Shown: positions 1-5,710 of the stretch, piece by piece
Numbering within the stretch: position 1 is the first letter of the stretch
How the letters are laid out: each line of letters opens with the position of its first letter
NCBI GenBank assembly: GCA_043779185.1
Contig: JAYWEQ010000117.1
Coordinates: 1 to 11,450 of the forward strand
DNA length: 11,450 nt
DNA from: JAYWDA01 sp043779185
GTDB lineage: Bacteria > Bdellovibrionota > Bdellovibrionia > Bdellovibrionales > Bdellovibrionaceae
Direction: 5' to 3'
Notes under the pieces: model-generated
Database searches by the model: none
What the model saw: only the letters and a program-made list of their open reading frames with translations
Told to the model about the DNA's origin: nothing
Program-made: the position numbers and the translations under genes

Positions 1-157
1 AGATTTTGCAATTAAAGACACACCTTTAATTGAGAATATTTTAAAATATCTCGATACTGATTCAAGAAAACAGGCCGAATCAATTTTATGCAATGCTTTT
101 AATTCTGAAATTAAAAGCTACTTAACAAGTAAAAATATTAATCTTGATTGCAACTGA
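1..157 (+). CDS. C-terminal end of an unknown protein (runs off left edge)
   Basis: The frame starting at base 2 is open for 51 codons and stops with TGA at 155-157. The translation has ordinary protein composition (rich in Ile, Leu, Lys, Asn and Ser, ending in Asp-Cys-Asn) and the codons are AT-rich. The stop is followed 34 bases later by a strong hairpin terminator, as expected for the real 3' end of a gene. No family is recognisable from this fragment. It converges with the exported serine-hydrolase-fold gene on the minus strand, and the 116-bp repeat lies between them. Confidence 0.6.
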   Translation, partial: DFAIKDTPLIENILKYLDTDSRKQAESILCNAFNSEIKSYLTSKNINLDCN

Positions 158-179
158 TTTTGAAAGTGATCACATAACC

Positions 180-295
180 CTTGTTACAAATAAAAATGGC
201 GCGCAGTTTAGCTGGCGCCATTTTTCAATTAAGGATCTCAAAGACAAGGCGATCAGTTGATTTCGCATTTCCGGCCATCGCCAATCAAAGAGCAG
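180..295 (-). repeat. 116-bp convergent-junction repeat, copy A
   Basis: Read on the minus strand this begins CTGCTCTTTGATTGGCGATG and ends ATTTGTAACAAG, 116 bases later. Copy B (7840-7955) matches it at about 95 of 116 positions without gaps by my hand alignment. Copy C (1636-1751) shares the first 23 bases with two changes from this copy, the hairpin position, the last 12 bases and the total length. This copy starts 9 bases after the stop of the minus-strand gene at 305 and ends 22 bases from the stop of the plus-strand gene at 157, so it fills a convergent gap. It contains the strongest hairpin of the three copies (192-225). Confidence 0.8.
192..225. terminator. Bidirectional intrinsic terminator inside repeat copy A
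   Basis: Perfect 11-bp stem (192-202 pairs with 215-225, core ATGGCGC/GCGCCAT) around a 12-base loop. The stem starts with five A and ends with five T, so it has a U-tract on either strand. It can terminate both the gene ending at 157 and the gene ending at 305. Confidence 0.8.
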
Positions 296-304
296 GGTTA
301 AAAT

Positions 305-1063
305 TCACCTTGCTCCCGGGCTGCCGGATGTCGTTTTCGCTGTTGGTAGGGCATCTTTGAGTTGCGCGGAAGGTCCACTATCGAAAAGAACTTTTGTTCC
401 TGCCCATTCTTTCATTACGCTCATATCTTGAGCGCCAATGACATCGTGAATTCCGTATTTTTCGAATATATTTGGCCCTGGTACATAAATGTCATAGAGA
501 CCATCGTCATTTTCCTTCTGGGTTTTATCAAAAAGTGATTGATCAACTCCAGCCTTAGAAAAAAAGTCAGATTCTTGTCGAACCTTTTGCCCATGGTAAG
601 CTAGGATATCGTAGCGTTGCTCAGGAGCTATCGATTGAGCTTCCTTTTTGAATTTATCAGTAGCAACCATCGCTTTCCAGTTTCCGTGAAATCCCACAAT
701 GCCGTGATCAATTTTTTTTGCATGGCCTGCAAGGAATAAATAGTTTGCGCAAGACGAAGCGCACATGCCTTGAACGACAACGGCAAGATTTTTATTCTTA
801 ATGAGAAGGCTTCCAATATCAAGTGCGGCGCCCATATGCCCACCTGAGGAATTTAGAGTGAGAGTTTCGTCTGTGGGCTTATAAACTTTTAAAAATCGAC
901 TGAGTTCGTCTTTTTCAATCTGGCCTGAAAAAGATACCGCAGTGGGAGAAATACGTACCCACTCACCGGCGTAGCCCAAAGATGAGATCGTCGAAGCAAT
1001 GATAAATATAAAAACTTTGCCCGACATTGATGGTTTTAGAGAAATCGGCATATTTAACTTCAC
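305..1063 (-). CDS. Exported ClpP/SppA-fold (COG3904-like) periplasmic protein
   Basis: About 252 residues. The N-terminus is a Sec signal peptide: basic residues, a hydrophobic stretch from about 17 to 30, and likely cleavage after Gly-Tyr-Ala. The mature protein shows the crotonase/ClpP-like pattern of COG3904 proteins: a strand ending in Asn-Ser-Ser-Gly-Gly (about 71-75), where the glycine pair would form the oxyanion loop; then Gly-Met-Cys-Ala-Ser-Ser-Cys (about 99-105), holding the candidate nucleophilic Ser and a possible Cys-Cys pair; then Gly-Phe-His (about 124-126), a candidate catalytic His. Proteolytic activity is inferred from the family, not shown. I chose the GTG at 1063 because AAGAGG lies 5 bases upstream; a GTG at 1069 would overlap that ribosome site, and ATG at 1051 is farther away. 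Repeat copy A follows 9 bases after the stop. Confidence 0.75.
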   Translation of the reverse strand: MKLNMPISLKPSMSGKVFIFIIASTISSLGYAGEWVRISPTAVSFSGQIEKDELSRFLKVYKPTDETLTLNSSGGHMGAALDIGSLLIKNKNLAVVVQGMCASSCANYLFLAGHAKKIDHGIVGFHGNWKAMVATDKFKKEAQSIAPEQRYDILAYHGQKVRQESDFFSKAGVDQSLFDKTQKENDDGLYDIYVPGPNIFEKYGIHDVIGAQDMSVMKEWAGTKVLFDSGPSAQLKDALPTAKTTSGSPGAR

Positions 1064-1131
1064 AATCACCTCTTACAGAACTACCCAGCAAGATCGAGGC
1101 CGGTCAGCTCGTTCTATTCAGATACTGATTG

Positions 1132-1167
1132 TCTCAATTTGAGATAAACACATTAAAAACCTAAAAT
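1132..1167 (+). promoter_or_regulatory. Sigma-70-type promoter with a palindrome over the -35 box
   Basis: TTGAGA (1139-1144) and TAAAAT (1162-1167) are separated by exactly 17 bases; each matches the consensus at five of six positions. The -35 hexamer is the right arm of a perfect palindrome, TCTCAA-T-TTGAGA (1132-1144), a plausible repressor site. It would drive the gene at 1258 with a leader of about 80 bases. Confidence 0.55.
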
Positions 1168-1257
1168 TGTTATGCAATTCGAAAAATCTCATCAAATGCT
1201 GGGTGCGAGGATAGGCAGTTCAAAGGCCGAATCGTTCAAGTCGGTGTATCTGCGAAA

Positions 1258-1623
1258 GTGAGCTCTAAAAGAAAATTAGCCAGCACGAAACAAAAAATCG
1301 AAGCTATGACGATCTATGGTGACTCGGTGTCGCAGTTTAAGGTCGAAGATAGCGATGGAAAATTTTTAATAACTATGTTTACTAGCGCAGGTGTTCGCCG
1401 TGAAAGAGTCCTAACAAAGGCCGATTTTGATTTCATATTGAATGAGTACGCGAATTTACCCGTGCCGCCGCAAGTCCCGGCCGATTGCTACCGAGCAAGA
1501 ATGGATGTCGTTCTCTTCAAAGATGGATTACAGGAGTCTAAAAAATCGAGCTGCTTTGGGTTACAGACCCTCACAGAGCCGCAGTATATCCACTTTTCGA
1601 AAGTATTAGTGAACGCGCTGTAA
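1258..1623 (+). CDS. Small hypothetical protein, two Cys, start uncertain
   Basis: 121 residues if the GTG at 1258 is used; no family recognised. The C-terminal half has two cysteines (77 and 99) and reads like a compact folded domain, but there is no signal peptide. The start is uncertain: no good ribosome-binding site precedes 1258, the frame is open back to 1165 without an ATG, and the first internal ATG (1306) also lacks one. A 29-codon reading frame (1172-1261) ends in TGA overlapping this GTG (GTGA), so translational coupling is possible. A sigma-70-type promoter lies at 1139-1167. Repeat copy C begins 12 bases after the stop and probably supplies the terminator. A frameshifted or truncated N-terminus cannot be excluded. 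Confidence 0.6.
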   Translation: MSSKRKLASTKQKIEAMTIYGDSVSQFKVEDSDGKFLITMFTSAGVRRERVLTKADFDFILNEYANLPVPPQVPADCYRARMDVVLFKDGLQESKKSSCFGLQTLTEPQYIHFSKVLVNAL

Positions 1624-1635
1624 GTCTAAAAATGA

Positions 1636-1751
1636 CTGCTCCTTGATCGGCGATGGCCATTTGAATGAGTCTTTTGTGTCAGTGAAAATATTTTTTGAAG
1701 TTTGGACTTTTGGCGTTCGCGAAACCGAGCGCCTTTCCAATTTGTAACAAG
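1636..1751 (+). repeat. 116-bp convergent-junction repeat, copy C
   Basis: Begins CTGCTCCTTGATCGGCGATG, one change from copy B in the first 23 bases, and ends ATTTGTAACAAG, identical to the end of copy A. The middle (about positions 24-75 of the element) has diverged, yet the total length is the same 116 bases and the GC-rich hairpin sits at the same place. It lies 12 bases after the plus-strand stop (1623) and 3 bases before the minus-strand stop codon (1755), so again it fills a convergent junction. Confidence 0.75.
1712..1736 (+). terminator. Terminator hairpin inside repeat copy C
   Basis: Eight-bp stem GGCGTTCG (1712-1719) with CGAGCGCC (1726-1733), one G-U pair, six-base loop, then only three T. 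Weaker than the copy A terminator but at the equivalent position. Confidence 0.5.
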
Positions 1752-1754
1752 TGG

Positions 1755-2159
1755 CTACTGAACGCGTGTCCCTGTCAGAGATGCCTTAATAAAAGGAGTC
1801 TCTCCTTCTTTACCTTCGGTCATTTGAGCTTTGTGGCCAGATTTAATAATCATTTGAGGAGTCCCAACAAGCTTCTTAGTTCCATCTTTTTCCTCAGTAA
1901 TCGATAAGCTAATTAGAATTCCATCTTTTATTTTTGAATCATCATCAGAAACTTTCATCTCCACTACTGTGTTAACTCCGGATGAATCAAATGATCTGGA
2001 AATAACAACCGGCTGATTCGGTTTAACATTTAACTTTCTGGGCTGCATATCAAGACTACCATTTACTGAAACTTCATCTACCTGAACTTCAAAGGTCTTA
2101 GTCTTTGCAAAACTAAGTGATGATAGAGCTAAGCCAACAATAAGTATTAAGGTTTTCAT
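1755..2159 (-). CDS. Small exported protein of unknown family
   Basis: 134 residues when started at the ATG at 2159. That start gives a textbook Sec signal peptide: Met-Lys-Thr, a hydrophobic core Leu-Ile-Leu-Ile-Val-Gly-Leu-Ala-Leu, and cleavage after Ser-Phe-Ala at residue 18. An upstream in-frame start at 2195 would put twelve polar residues before the signal and is less likely. The upstream GGGAG is a weak ribosome site about 12 bases away. The mature part is Val/Ser/Lys-rich with regular alternation typical of beta structure, has no Cys, and carries a stretch ending in Met-Ile-Ile-Lys-Ser-Gly-His-Lys-Ala that loosely recalls beta segments of secretin-type domains; I do not assign a family from that. 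Repeat copy C lies just beyond its stop. Confidence 0.7.
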   Translation of the reverse strand: MKTLILIVGLALSSLSFAKTKTFEVQVDEVSVNGSLDMQPRKLNVKPNQPVVISRSFDSSGVNTVVEMKVSDDDSKIKDGILISLSITEEKDGTKKLVGTPQMIIKSGHKAQMTEGKEGETPFIKASLTGTRVQ

Positions 2160-2255
2160 TGTACTGTTTTTCTCCCAATACAAATAGGTTAACAATTAAG
2201 TTGGCATAGGCAAGACCGAATGCTTCAAAAAGGAATCTCCAAAACGCACCCAGCG

Positions 2256-2603
2256 CTATATTTGAGCTGGGGATTCTGGCCGGTACGAGCGACCCTCAGA
2301 CCCCTTATTGTTTCTGTCCAGGTTCCCGTCGCTCAATAGGGCAAAGCCGACTAACTCCTTAGGAATAGTCAAAAAGTGTCGCTTCTGGGCGGCGGCCAGC
2401 AACTCAGGGTTCAAATAGTCGCTGGTCATAAACAGATAATCTTGCCCATTCGCCAACATCGGAAGGGCCTCAAGAGCCCTGCGCCCCTCTTCCAAGTGTA
2501 GATCGAAAACAATCAGGGTCTCCGAACTAATTTGACCTTCTTTATAAGCCAGCTCAAAGCTTGCGAGCGATTCAAAAGATCCTATAAAGATTGGTGACAG
2601 AGA
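2256..2603 (-). pseudogene. Truncated response-regulator receiver (REC) domain
   Basis: An open frame of 115 codons with no ATG, bounded upstream by TAA at 2604-2606. The translation reads as a receiver domain from its second beta-strand onward: Pro-Ile-Phe-Ile then helix, Leu-Ile-Val-Phe-Asp (candidate phospho-acceptor Asp), Phe-Met-Thr-Ser (the conserved Thr/Ser), and Thr-Ile-Pro-Lys (the conserved Lys), in the right order and spacing. The first strand and helix with the acidic pocket are missing and nothing matching them lies upstream, so this is a remnant. The best in-frame start is TTG at 2495, which would drop the Asp. It is clearly GC-richer than the genes to its right, consistent with being older resident DNA cut by arrival of the yfbU/TAC block. 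The last roughly 25 residues are low-complexity polar and may be read-through. Confidence 0.6.
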
Positions 2604-2644
2604 TTATCAGCAATAGATACTGCCCAACAAAATGTTTTATTGTT

Positions 2645-2650
2645 TATAAT
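2645..2650 (+). promoter_or_regulatory. Promoter -10 box for yfbU
   Basis: A perfect TATAAT with TG four bases ahead of it (near-extended -10), 27 bases before the yfbU ATG. No clear -35 box at 16-18 bases. Short inverted pentamers TGCCC (2621-2625) and GGGCA (2652-2656) flank it and could be an operator. Confidence 0.5.
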
Positions 2651-2677
2651 AGGGCAACTAGTCACTGAGGGGATTTT

Positions 2678-3208
2678 ATGGAGTTCACCAAGAAAGAACG
2701 TTTTATGATCGCAAACCAATTTAGAATTCTTGAGTTACTCGAACCAGCTCAAGCCCAAGAATACGCTAAAACTCGCGAAATTTTCGAAGAGGGGTATGAA
2801 AATGAGTGTGAGTGGGCTATGGAACACATTGATTCTGGCCTTTCAAGTGATATACAAAAGCAAGTTTGTGATACTCTTGATATGTTCGTCGCCATCCGGC
2901 GAAACTACGGTCAACTTACAGATAAAATTGGCATAGAGCCCAATGAAATACTCTTTGACGGATATGACGGCAATGATCCTCAAGAGGTAAAAATGCTTGG
3001 ATATGCTAGGTTTTTGGTTGAAAAAGAGGGTAAGTTCACTGACGTCAAAAAAGGACAAGATGGCCACTGGAATTTCAACTCTCACGGAGAAAGAATCGAA
3101 AACTATGAGAGAATGCTTGCCGAGTGGGATCAAATGGGTCGGAATCAAATACTTTCAAAGGATCAAATAGCTAACCTTCTTAACGCCTCTAATCATCCTA
3201 GATCATAA
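2678..3208 (+). CDS. yfbU: YfbU family (UPF0304) protein
   Basis: 176 residues, close to the 164 of E. coli YfbU. It follows the family pattern along its length: N-terminal Met-Glu-Phe-Thr plus an Asn-Gln-Phe-Arg-Ile-Leu segment, then Ile-Phe-Glu-Glu-Gly-Tyr, a Leu-Asp-Met helix, the Gly-Tyr-Asp-Gly segment, the hallmark Leu-Gly-Tyr-Ala-Arg-Phe-Leu-Val-Glu-Lys-Glu-Gly-Lys-Phe-Thr (about 107-121), and a final Leu-Ser-Lys-Asp-Gln-Ile...Leu-Asn-Ala. YfbU is a soluble, largely helical protein with no settled biochemical role. The ATG at 2678 has GAGGGG 6 bases upstream, and a perfect TATAAT lies at 2645. It points the same way as the TAC operon but is separated by 209 bases with their own inverted repeats, so it is probably an independent unit that may have travelled with it. 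Confidence 0.85.
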   Translation: MEFTKKERFMIANQFRILELLEPAQAQEYAKTREIFEEGYENECEWAMEHIDSGLSSDIQKQVCDTLDMFVAIRRNYGQLTDKIGIEPNEILFDGYDGNDPQEVKMLGYARFLVEKEGKFTDVKKGQDGHWNFNSHGERIENYERMLAEWDQMGRNQILSKDQIANLLNASNHPRS

Positions 3209-3269
3209 ATATTGCCCAATTTTAACTTATAGCCTGAAGCAAAATGGAGATTTTATTTTTGTAACATTC

Positions 3270-3400
3270 AACTAGACTAAAAATAGACCACTGGCATCTA
3301 GTTTATAAATTACTGAAATGTCTCAAGTTTATACAGTTTGAGAAATAAGTTCAAAAATACTGATGTTAGGCATAGTATAAAAGTTCATTATTGCACTTTT
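3270..3400 (+). promoter_or_regulatory. Promoter/operator region of the TAC operon
   Basis: Three inverted repeats are stacked in the 209-base gap upstream of the operon: AACTAGA/TCTAGTT (3270-3276, 3297-3303), TCTCAA/TTGAGA (3321-3326, 3338-3343) and AAAAGT/ACTTTT (3379-3384, 3395-3400). A candidate promoter is TTCAAA (3350-3355), 17 bases, TAGTAT (3373-3378), each four of six to consensus; TATAAA at 3376 is an alternative -10. The repeats are plausible sites for the HTH antitoxin to autoregulate, as in other MqsA/HigA-type systems; which one is bound is unknown. Confidence 0.4.
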
Positions 3401-3417
3401 AAGTTCCGAAAGGTAAT

Positions 3418-3876
3418 GTGGATTTAGGAATCGATTGGATTGAAACCTTAAGTAAATGGAAGTCATCAAAAGGCGATTGTGAGCTAATTGAGGATGTGAC
3501 AATCATTGAAGGCGTCGCAACTCTGCTGAAAATCTTTTCGGCAGAAGCAGGCGCCTCCAAGGTGATTGTAAGAGGCGATAAGGTTATGAGAGCGATTCGA
3601 ACAGACAGCGTAAATAAATATGAGTTGTTGGAAATTGGAGCAACTCAGTTAATAGCTCATAAGAAAGCTTGGAGAACGCACATTAAATTAGATTCAAATA
3701 CTGATAATCTCACAGTTGAGTTTCCAATTGTGATTCAGGGAATATCACATCTCAGATATTTTAAAGTAATTATGCTTAACGGAAAAACAAAGTTACATAA
3801 GCCCAAAGAAATAGAAAAAATTTATGTCCACTACCATACAGCTGATGAGCCCGTAGAGGTTATTTATTATGTCTAA
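3418..3876 (+). CDS. Putative toxin of a toxin-antitoxin-chaperone operon
   Basis: 152 residues, start GTG at 3418 with AAAGG 5 bases upstream; the overlapping ATG at 3416 runs into a stop at once. No family recognised: I see no HigB/RelE, MqsR, HicA or MazF signature. The protein is basic, without signal peptide or membrane segment, and its second half alternates in a beta-rich way. Conspicuous polar residues include Arg52, Arg58, His81, Arg86, His88, His111, Arg113, His138 and His140, which could form an RNA-binding or transferase site; this is speculation. The toxin role is inferred from position only: it is the first gene of three, overlaps the MqsA-like antitoxin gene by 8 bases, and the third gene is SecB-like, the same order as HigB-HigA-Rv1957 in Mycobacterium tuberculosis and CmdT-CmdA-CmdC in E. 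coli. It could also be an accessory protein. Confidence 0.6.
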   Translation: MDLGIDWIETLSKWKSSKGDCELIEDVTIIEGVATLLKIFSAEAGASKVIVRGDKVMRAIRTDSVNKYELLEIGATQLIAHKKAWRTHIKLDSNTDNLTVEFPIVIQGISHLRYFKVIMLNGKTKLHKPKEIEKIYVHYHTADEPVEVIYYV

Positions 3877-4516
3877 AATTGTAGCATGCGACATTTGTAA
3901 TTCAAAGGCGGAGCTTAAACAAAAGGATTATCAATCCGGAGAAAATGACACTCATGGAGTTGAGATTATAGTCCCCAATGTAAATCTGTTCTACTGCACC
4001 AATTCTGAATGTAATCACACTTGGTTACCTACGGCAGAAGAAGACAGAATTGAAAAATATATTCTTCAAAAATCTAGAAACTATCTAAAGGTAGACGAAA
4101 TTGAGCTTTTGAGAAAGGCTATGAATTTCTCAACGAAAACTGCGGCGGCCAATTTCCTAACCTTAAATTCGAAAGCCTTTACTAAATGGGAAAACAGCTA
4201 TACTGACTTAAATTCCGCTAACGATTTATTATTAAGACTTGCAGTATTCAGTGACTCTAATTTTAATTTTATAAAGGAACTTCACAATAAAAAATTTCAG
4301 TTTGATCCAAACGATTATCAACTTGTTAGCAGATTGATGGGCGGAGAGTGGAAACATCTTTCAGCTCAAATTCATTCTTCATCTAATGATACATATACTT
4401 CAAGTGCTTTGGCCGCCCCATCAGCTCAACCATCTTATGGCGCTATTCATCAATTGGATATATCTGCGACGACTAAGCAAGTTATTTCAGGAAAATCATA
4501 CGGAGAAGTAGCATGA
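3869..4516 (+). CDS. MqsA-like zinc-finger/HTH antitoxin with long C-terminal tail
   Basis: 215 residues in three parts. Residues 1-60 form a zinc-binding domain with Cys7-x2-Cys10 and Cys43-x4-Cys48, resembling the N-terminal toxin-binding half of MqsA. Residues about 74-126 are a Xre/MqsA-type helix-turn-helix: Leu-Arg-Lys-Ala-Met, a recognition segment with Ala-Phe-Thr-Lys-Trp-Glu-Asn, and Asn-Asp-Leu-Leu-Leu-Arg-Leu. Residues about 161-215 are a Ser/Ala/Gln-rich tail that E. coli MqsA (131 residues) lacks; in TAC systems a C-terminal extension of the antitoxin (chaperone-addiction sequence) makes it unstable unless bound by the SecB-like partner. The ATG at 3869 overlaps the upstream gene by 8 bases, with AGAGG about 10 bases upstream. 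It likely neutralises the first gene's product and represses the operon; partner and operator are inferred. Confidence 0.82.
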   Translation: MSKIVACDICNSKAELKQKDYQSGENDTHGVEIIVPNVNLFYCTNSECNHTWLPTAEEDRIEKYILQKSRNYLKVDEIELLRKAMNFSTKTAAANFLTLNSKAFTKWENSYTDLNSANDLLLRLAVFSDSNFNFIKELHNKKFQFDPNDYQLVSRLMGGEWKHLSAQIHSSSNDTYTSSALAAPSAQPSYGAIHQLDISATTKQVISGKSYGEVA

Positions 4517-4995
4517 GCGAAGTTGCCCCAACAACATTCACCTTATTAAGACTTTACTTTCCAAGAATTGATGGATCCTTTATTAAACTCCCCTCAACCA
4601 ATTCGTATAATCAAACATTGCGAGTTGCTGTTAGTTTATATGATGACCACCATTTAATTATATTATTGGGAATTCAGTTAATTTCCGACGAAAAAGATAA
4701 GAACGATAAGCCGAGTGCGGCTCTTATCGTTGAGTGCGCTGCTGAGATAGAACTTAATAAGGATTTAGGACAAGTGAATTCTTTGGACGATATTCCTCTC
4801 GCTGCCAACATGTTGGCAATGCTTTTTCCCTTTTTAAGGGAAAAGGTTAACTACTTTTTTTCTAATAACCATGTTCAGTTGCTTCTTAACCCTATAAATA
4901 CGCTTCAACTTACAAAAGAAATGAAACCTGGGAATGGTTTAGAGATCTTTGACGTTCGCGATAAAAAAATTGAGACCAAAACTACAACCGTGTAG
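4513..4995 (+). CDS. SecB-like chaperone of the toxin-antitoxin operon
   Basis: 160 residues, soluble and acidic. The SecB pattern is visible: an N-terminal beta part with Leu-Arg-Leu-Tyr-Phe-Pro, a strand Leu-Ile-Val-Glu-Cys-Ala-Ala-Glu-Ile (71-79, as in the Glu-containing strand of SecB), then Met-Leu-Ala-Met-Leu-Phe-Pro-Phe-Leu-Arg-Glu-Lys-Val (100-112, compare SecB Leu-Phe-Pro-Tyr-Ala-Arg-Glu) and Leu-Leu-Leu-Asn-Pro-Ile-Asn (123-129, compare SecB Leu-x-Pro-Val-Asn-Phe). It differs from housekeeping SecB in having a long charged loop (59-68) and no recognisable SecA-binding tail. ATG at 4513 overlaps the antitoxin stop as ATGA, with GGAG 7 bases upstream, so it is translationally coupled. 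Expected role: bind and fold the antitoxin tail, keeping the toxin off. Its stop is 10 bases from that of a converging gene, with no clear terminator between. Confidence 0.75.
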   Translation: MSEVAPTTFTLLRLYFPRIDGSFIKLPSTNSYNQTLRVAVSLYDDHHLIILLGIQLISDEKDKNDKPSAALIVECAAEIELNKDLGQVNSLDDIPLAANMLAMLFPFLREKVNYFFSNNHVQLLLNPINTLQLTKEMKPGNGLEIFDVRDKKIETKTTTV

Positions 4996-5005
4996 AAAAA
5001 TTATA

Positions 5006-5710
5006 TCACTGTTTTGATAAACGTAAAATGTCTGCACGTTTTTTAATTATTTCCCTTATTGAATTCCGTTCGGAATCATCCCCCGGCCATCGCATGCTCC
5101 TTTTACTATTTTTATCTTCTAAAAGAGTGTTCTCTAAAGTTTGACGTTTAATGCTCGCCCATTGGTTGATGTCGCGCTCTATGTTGGCCGTTATTAGCAG
5201 AGAAAAAACACTCTTTTTTGCAGATATAGAAGCGGCGTTCTCCTTTAATTTTTTAGTCAGCCATTTTTCGAGCTCACCGCCTGGTTCAAGAAATGTTCGC
5301 AACATTTCGAGTCCTGCAGCTGATCCACGATGAAGGCAAATCCCAACAAGTACCTGTTCTGCAAAAAAGGAAGGTACTTTCAGCGGACCCGGCTTTGCTT
5401 TCTTATTAGTTTCTTTTAGTCTGGCAATATCGCCCTCTATGCTCTCGCGACAATTGCGAGCGACCATGAGCGTATGTAGCAACTGTTCAGCAACCGAGCG
5501 CTCAAGCTTACCTGGGATTAAAGAAGAACGTTTAAGGTTGTCTGATACTGGATGGCAATTATTTGGCAGCGGAAATTCTTTATATTTAGGGTTTTGAATG
5601 TCGAACCGAAATTTATGACAGAGTTGAATAAGCTGCGCTTCAAATTTTTCTGCCAGTCGAGAATAGGTAATTATTATTATCAAGTCCAGAAACCAAATCC
5701 CAAGTCGCAT
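5006..5710 (-). CDS. Hypothetical protein; start region lies in the inverted repeat
   Basis: 234 residues, no family recognised. The N-terminus starts Met-Arg-Leu-Gly-Ile-Trp-Phe-Leu-Asp-Leu followed by four Ile, too short for a confident membrane segment; the rest is a soluble, Lys/Glu/Leu-rich, mainly helical protein ending Leu-Ser-Lys-Gln. A basic Lys-Lys-Ala-Lys-Pro-Gly-Pro stretch lies near residue 104 and one Arg-Trp-Pro-Gly-Asp motif near the C-terminus. The ATG at 5710 is supported by the second repeat copy, which conserves the ATG, the following codons for Arg-Leu-Gly-Ile, and the upstream TAAGGCAG (a possible ribosome site about 10 bases away) before diverging. Convergent with the TAC operon with 10 bases between the stops. 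Confidence 0.65.
   Translation of the reverse strand: MRLGIWFLDLIIIITYSRLAEKFEAQLIQLCHKFRFDIQNPKYKEFPLPNNCHPVSDNLKRSSLIPGKLERSVAEQLLHTLMVARNCRESIEGDIARLKETNKKAKPGPLKVPSFFAEQVLVGICLHRGSAAGLEMLRTFLEPGGELEKWLTKKLKENAASISAKKSVFSLLITANIERDINQWASIKRQTLENTLLEDKNSKRSMRWPGDDSERNSIREIIKKRADILRLSKQ

Noticed and set aside
180..295. The 116-bp elements as integron attC sites
   Set aside because: They follow stop codons and have partly inverted ends, but no GTTRRRY/RYYYAAC core pair fits all copies, orientations differ, and the genes do not form a one-direction cassette array.
1695..1907. 70-codon plus-strand reading frame
   Set aside because: It lies mostly antisense to the signal-peptide gene at 1755-2159 and inside repeat copy C; no ribosome site.
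3418..3876. MqsR, HigB or RelE identity for the first TAC gene
   Set aside because: Size and sequence pattern do not match any of these families, so only the positional toxin role is claimed.
5080..5090. Shared Arg-Trp-Pro-Gly-Asp motif and 13-base match between the 5006-5710 gene and the DJ-1 gene (around 8000)
   Set aside because: The match is short and isolated, with no flanking similarity; treated as chance.
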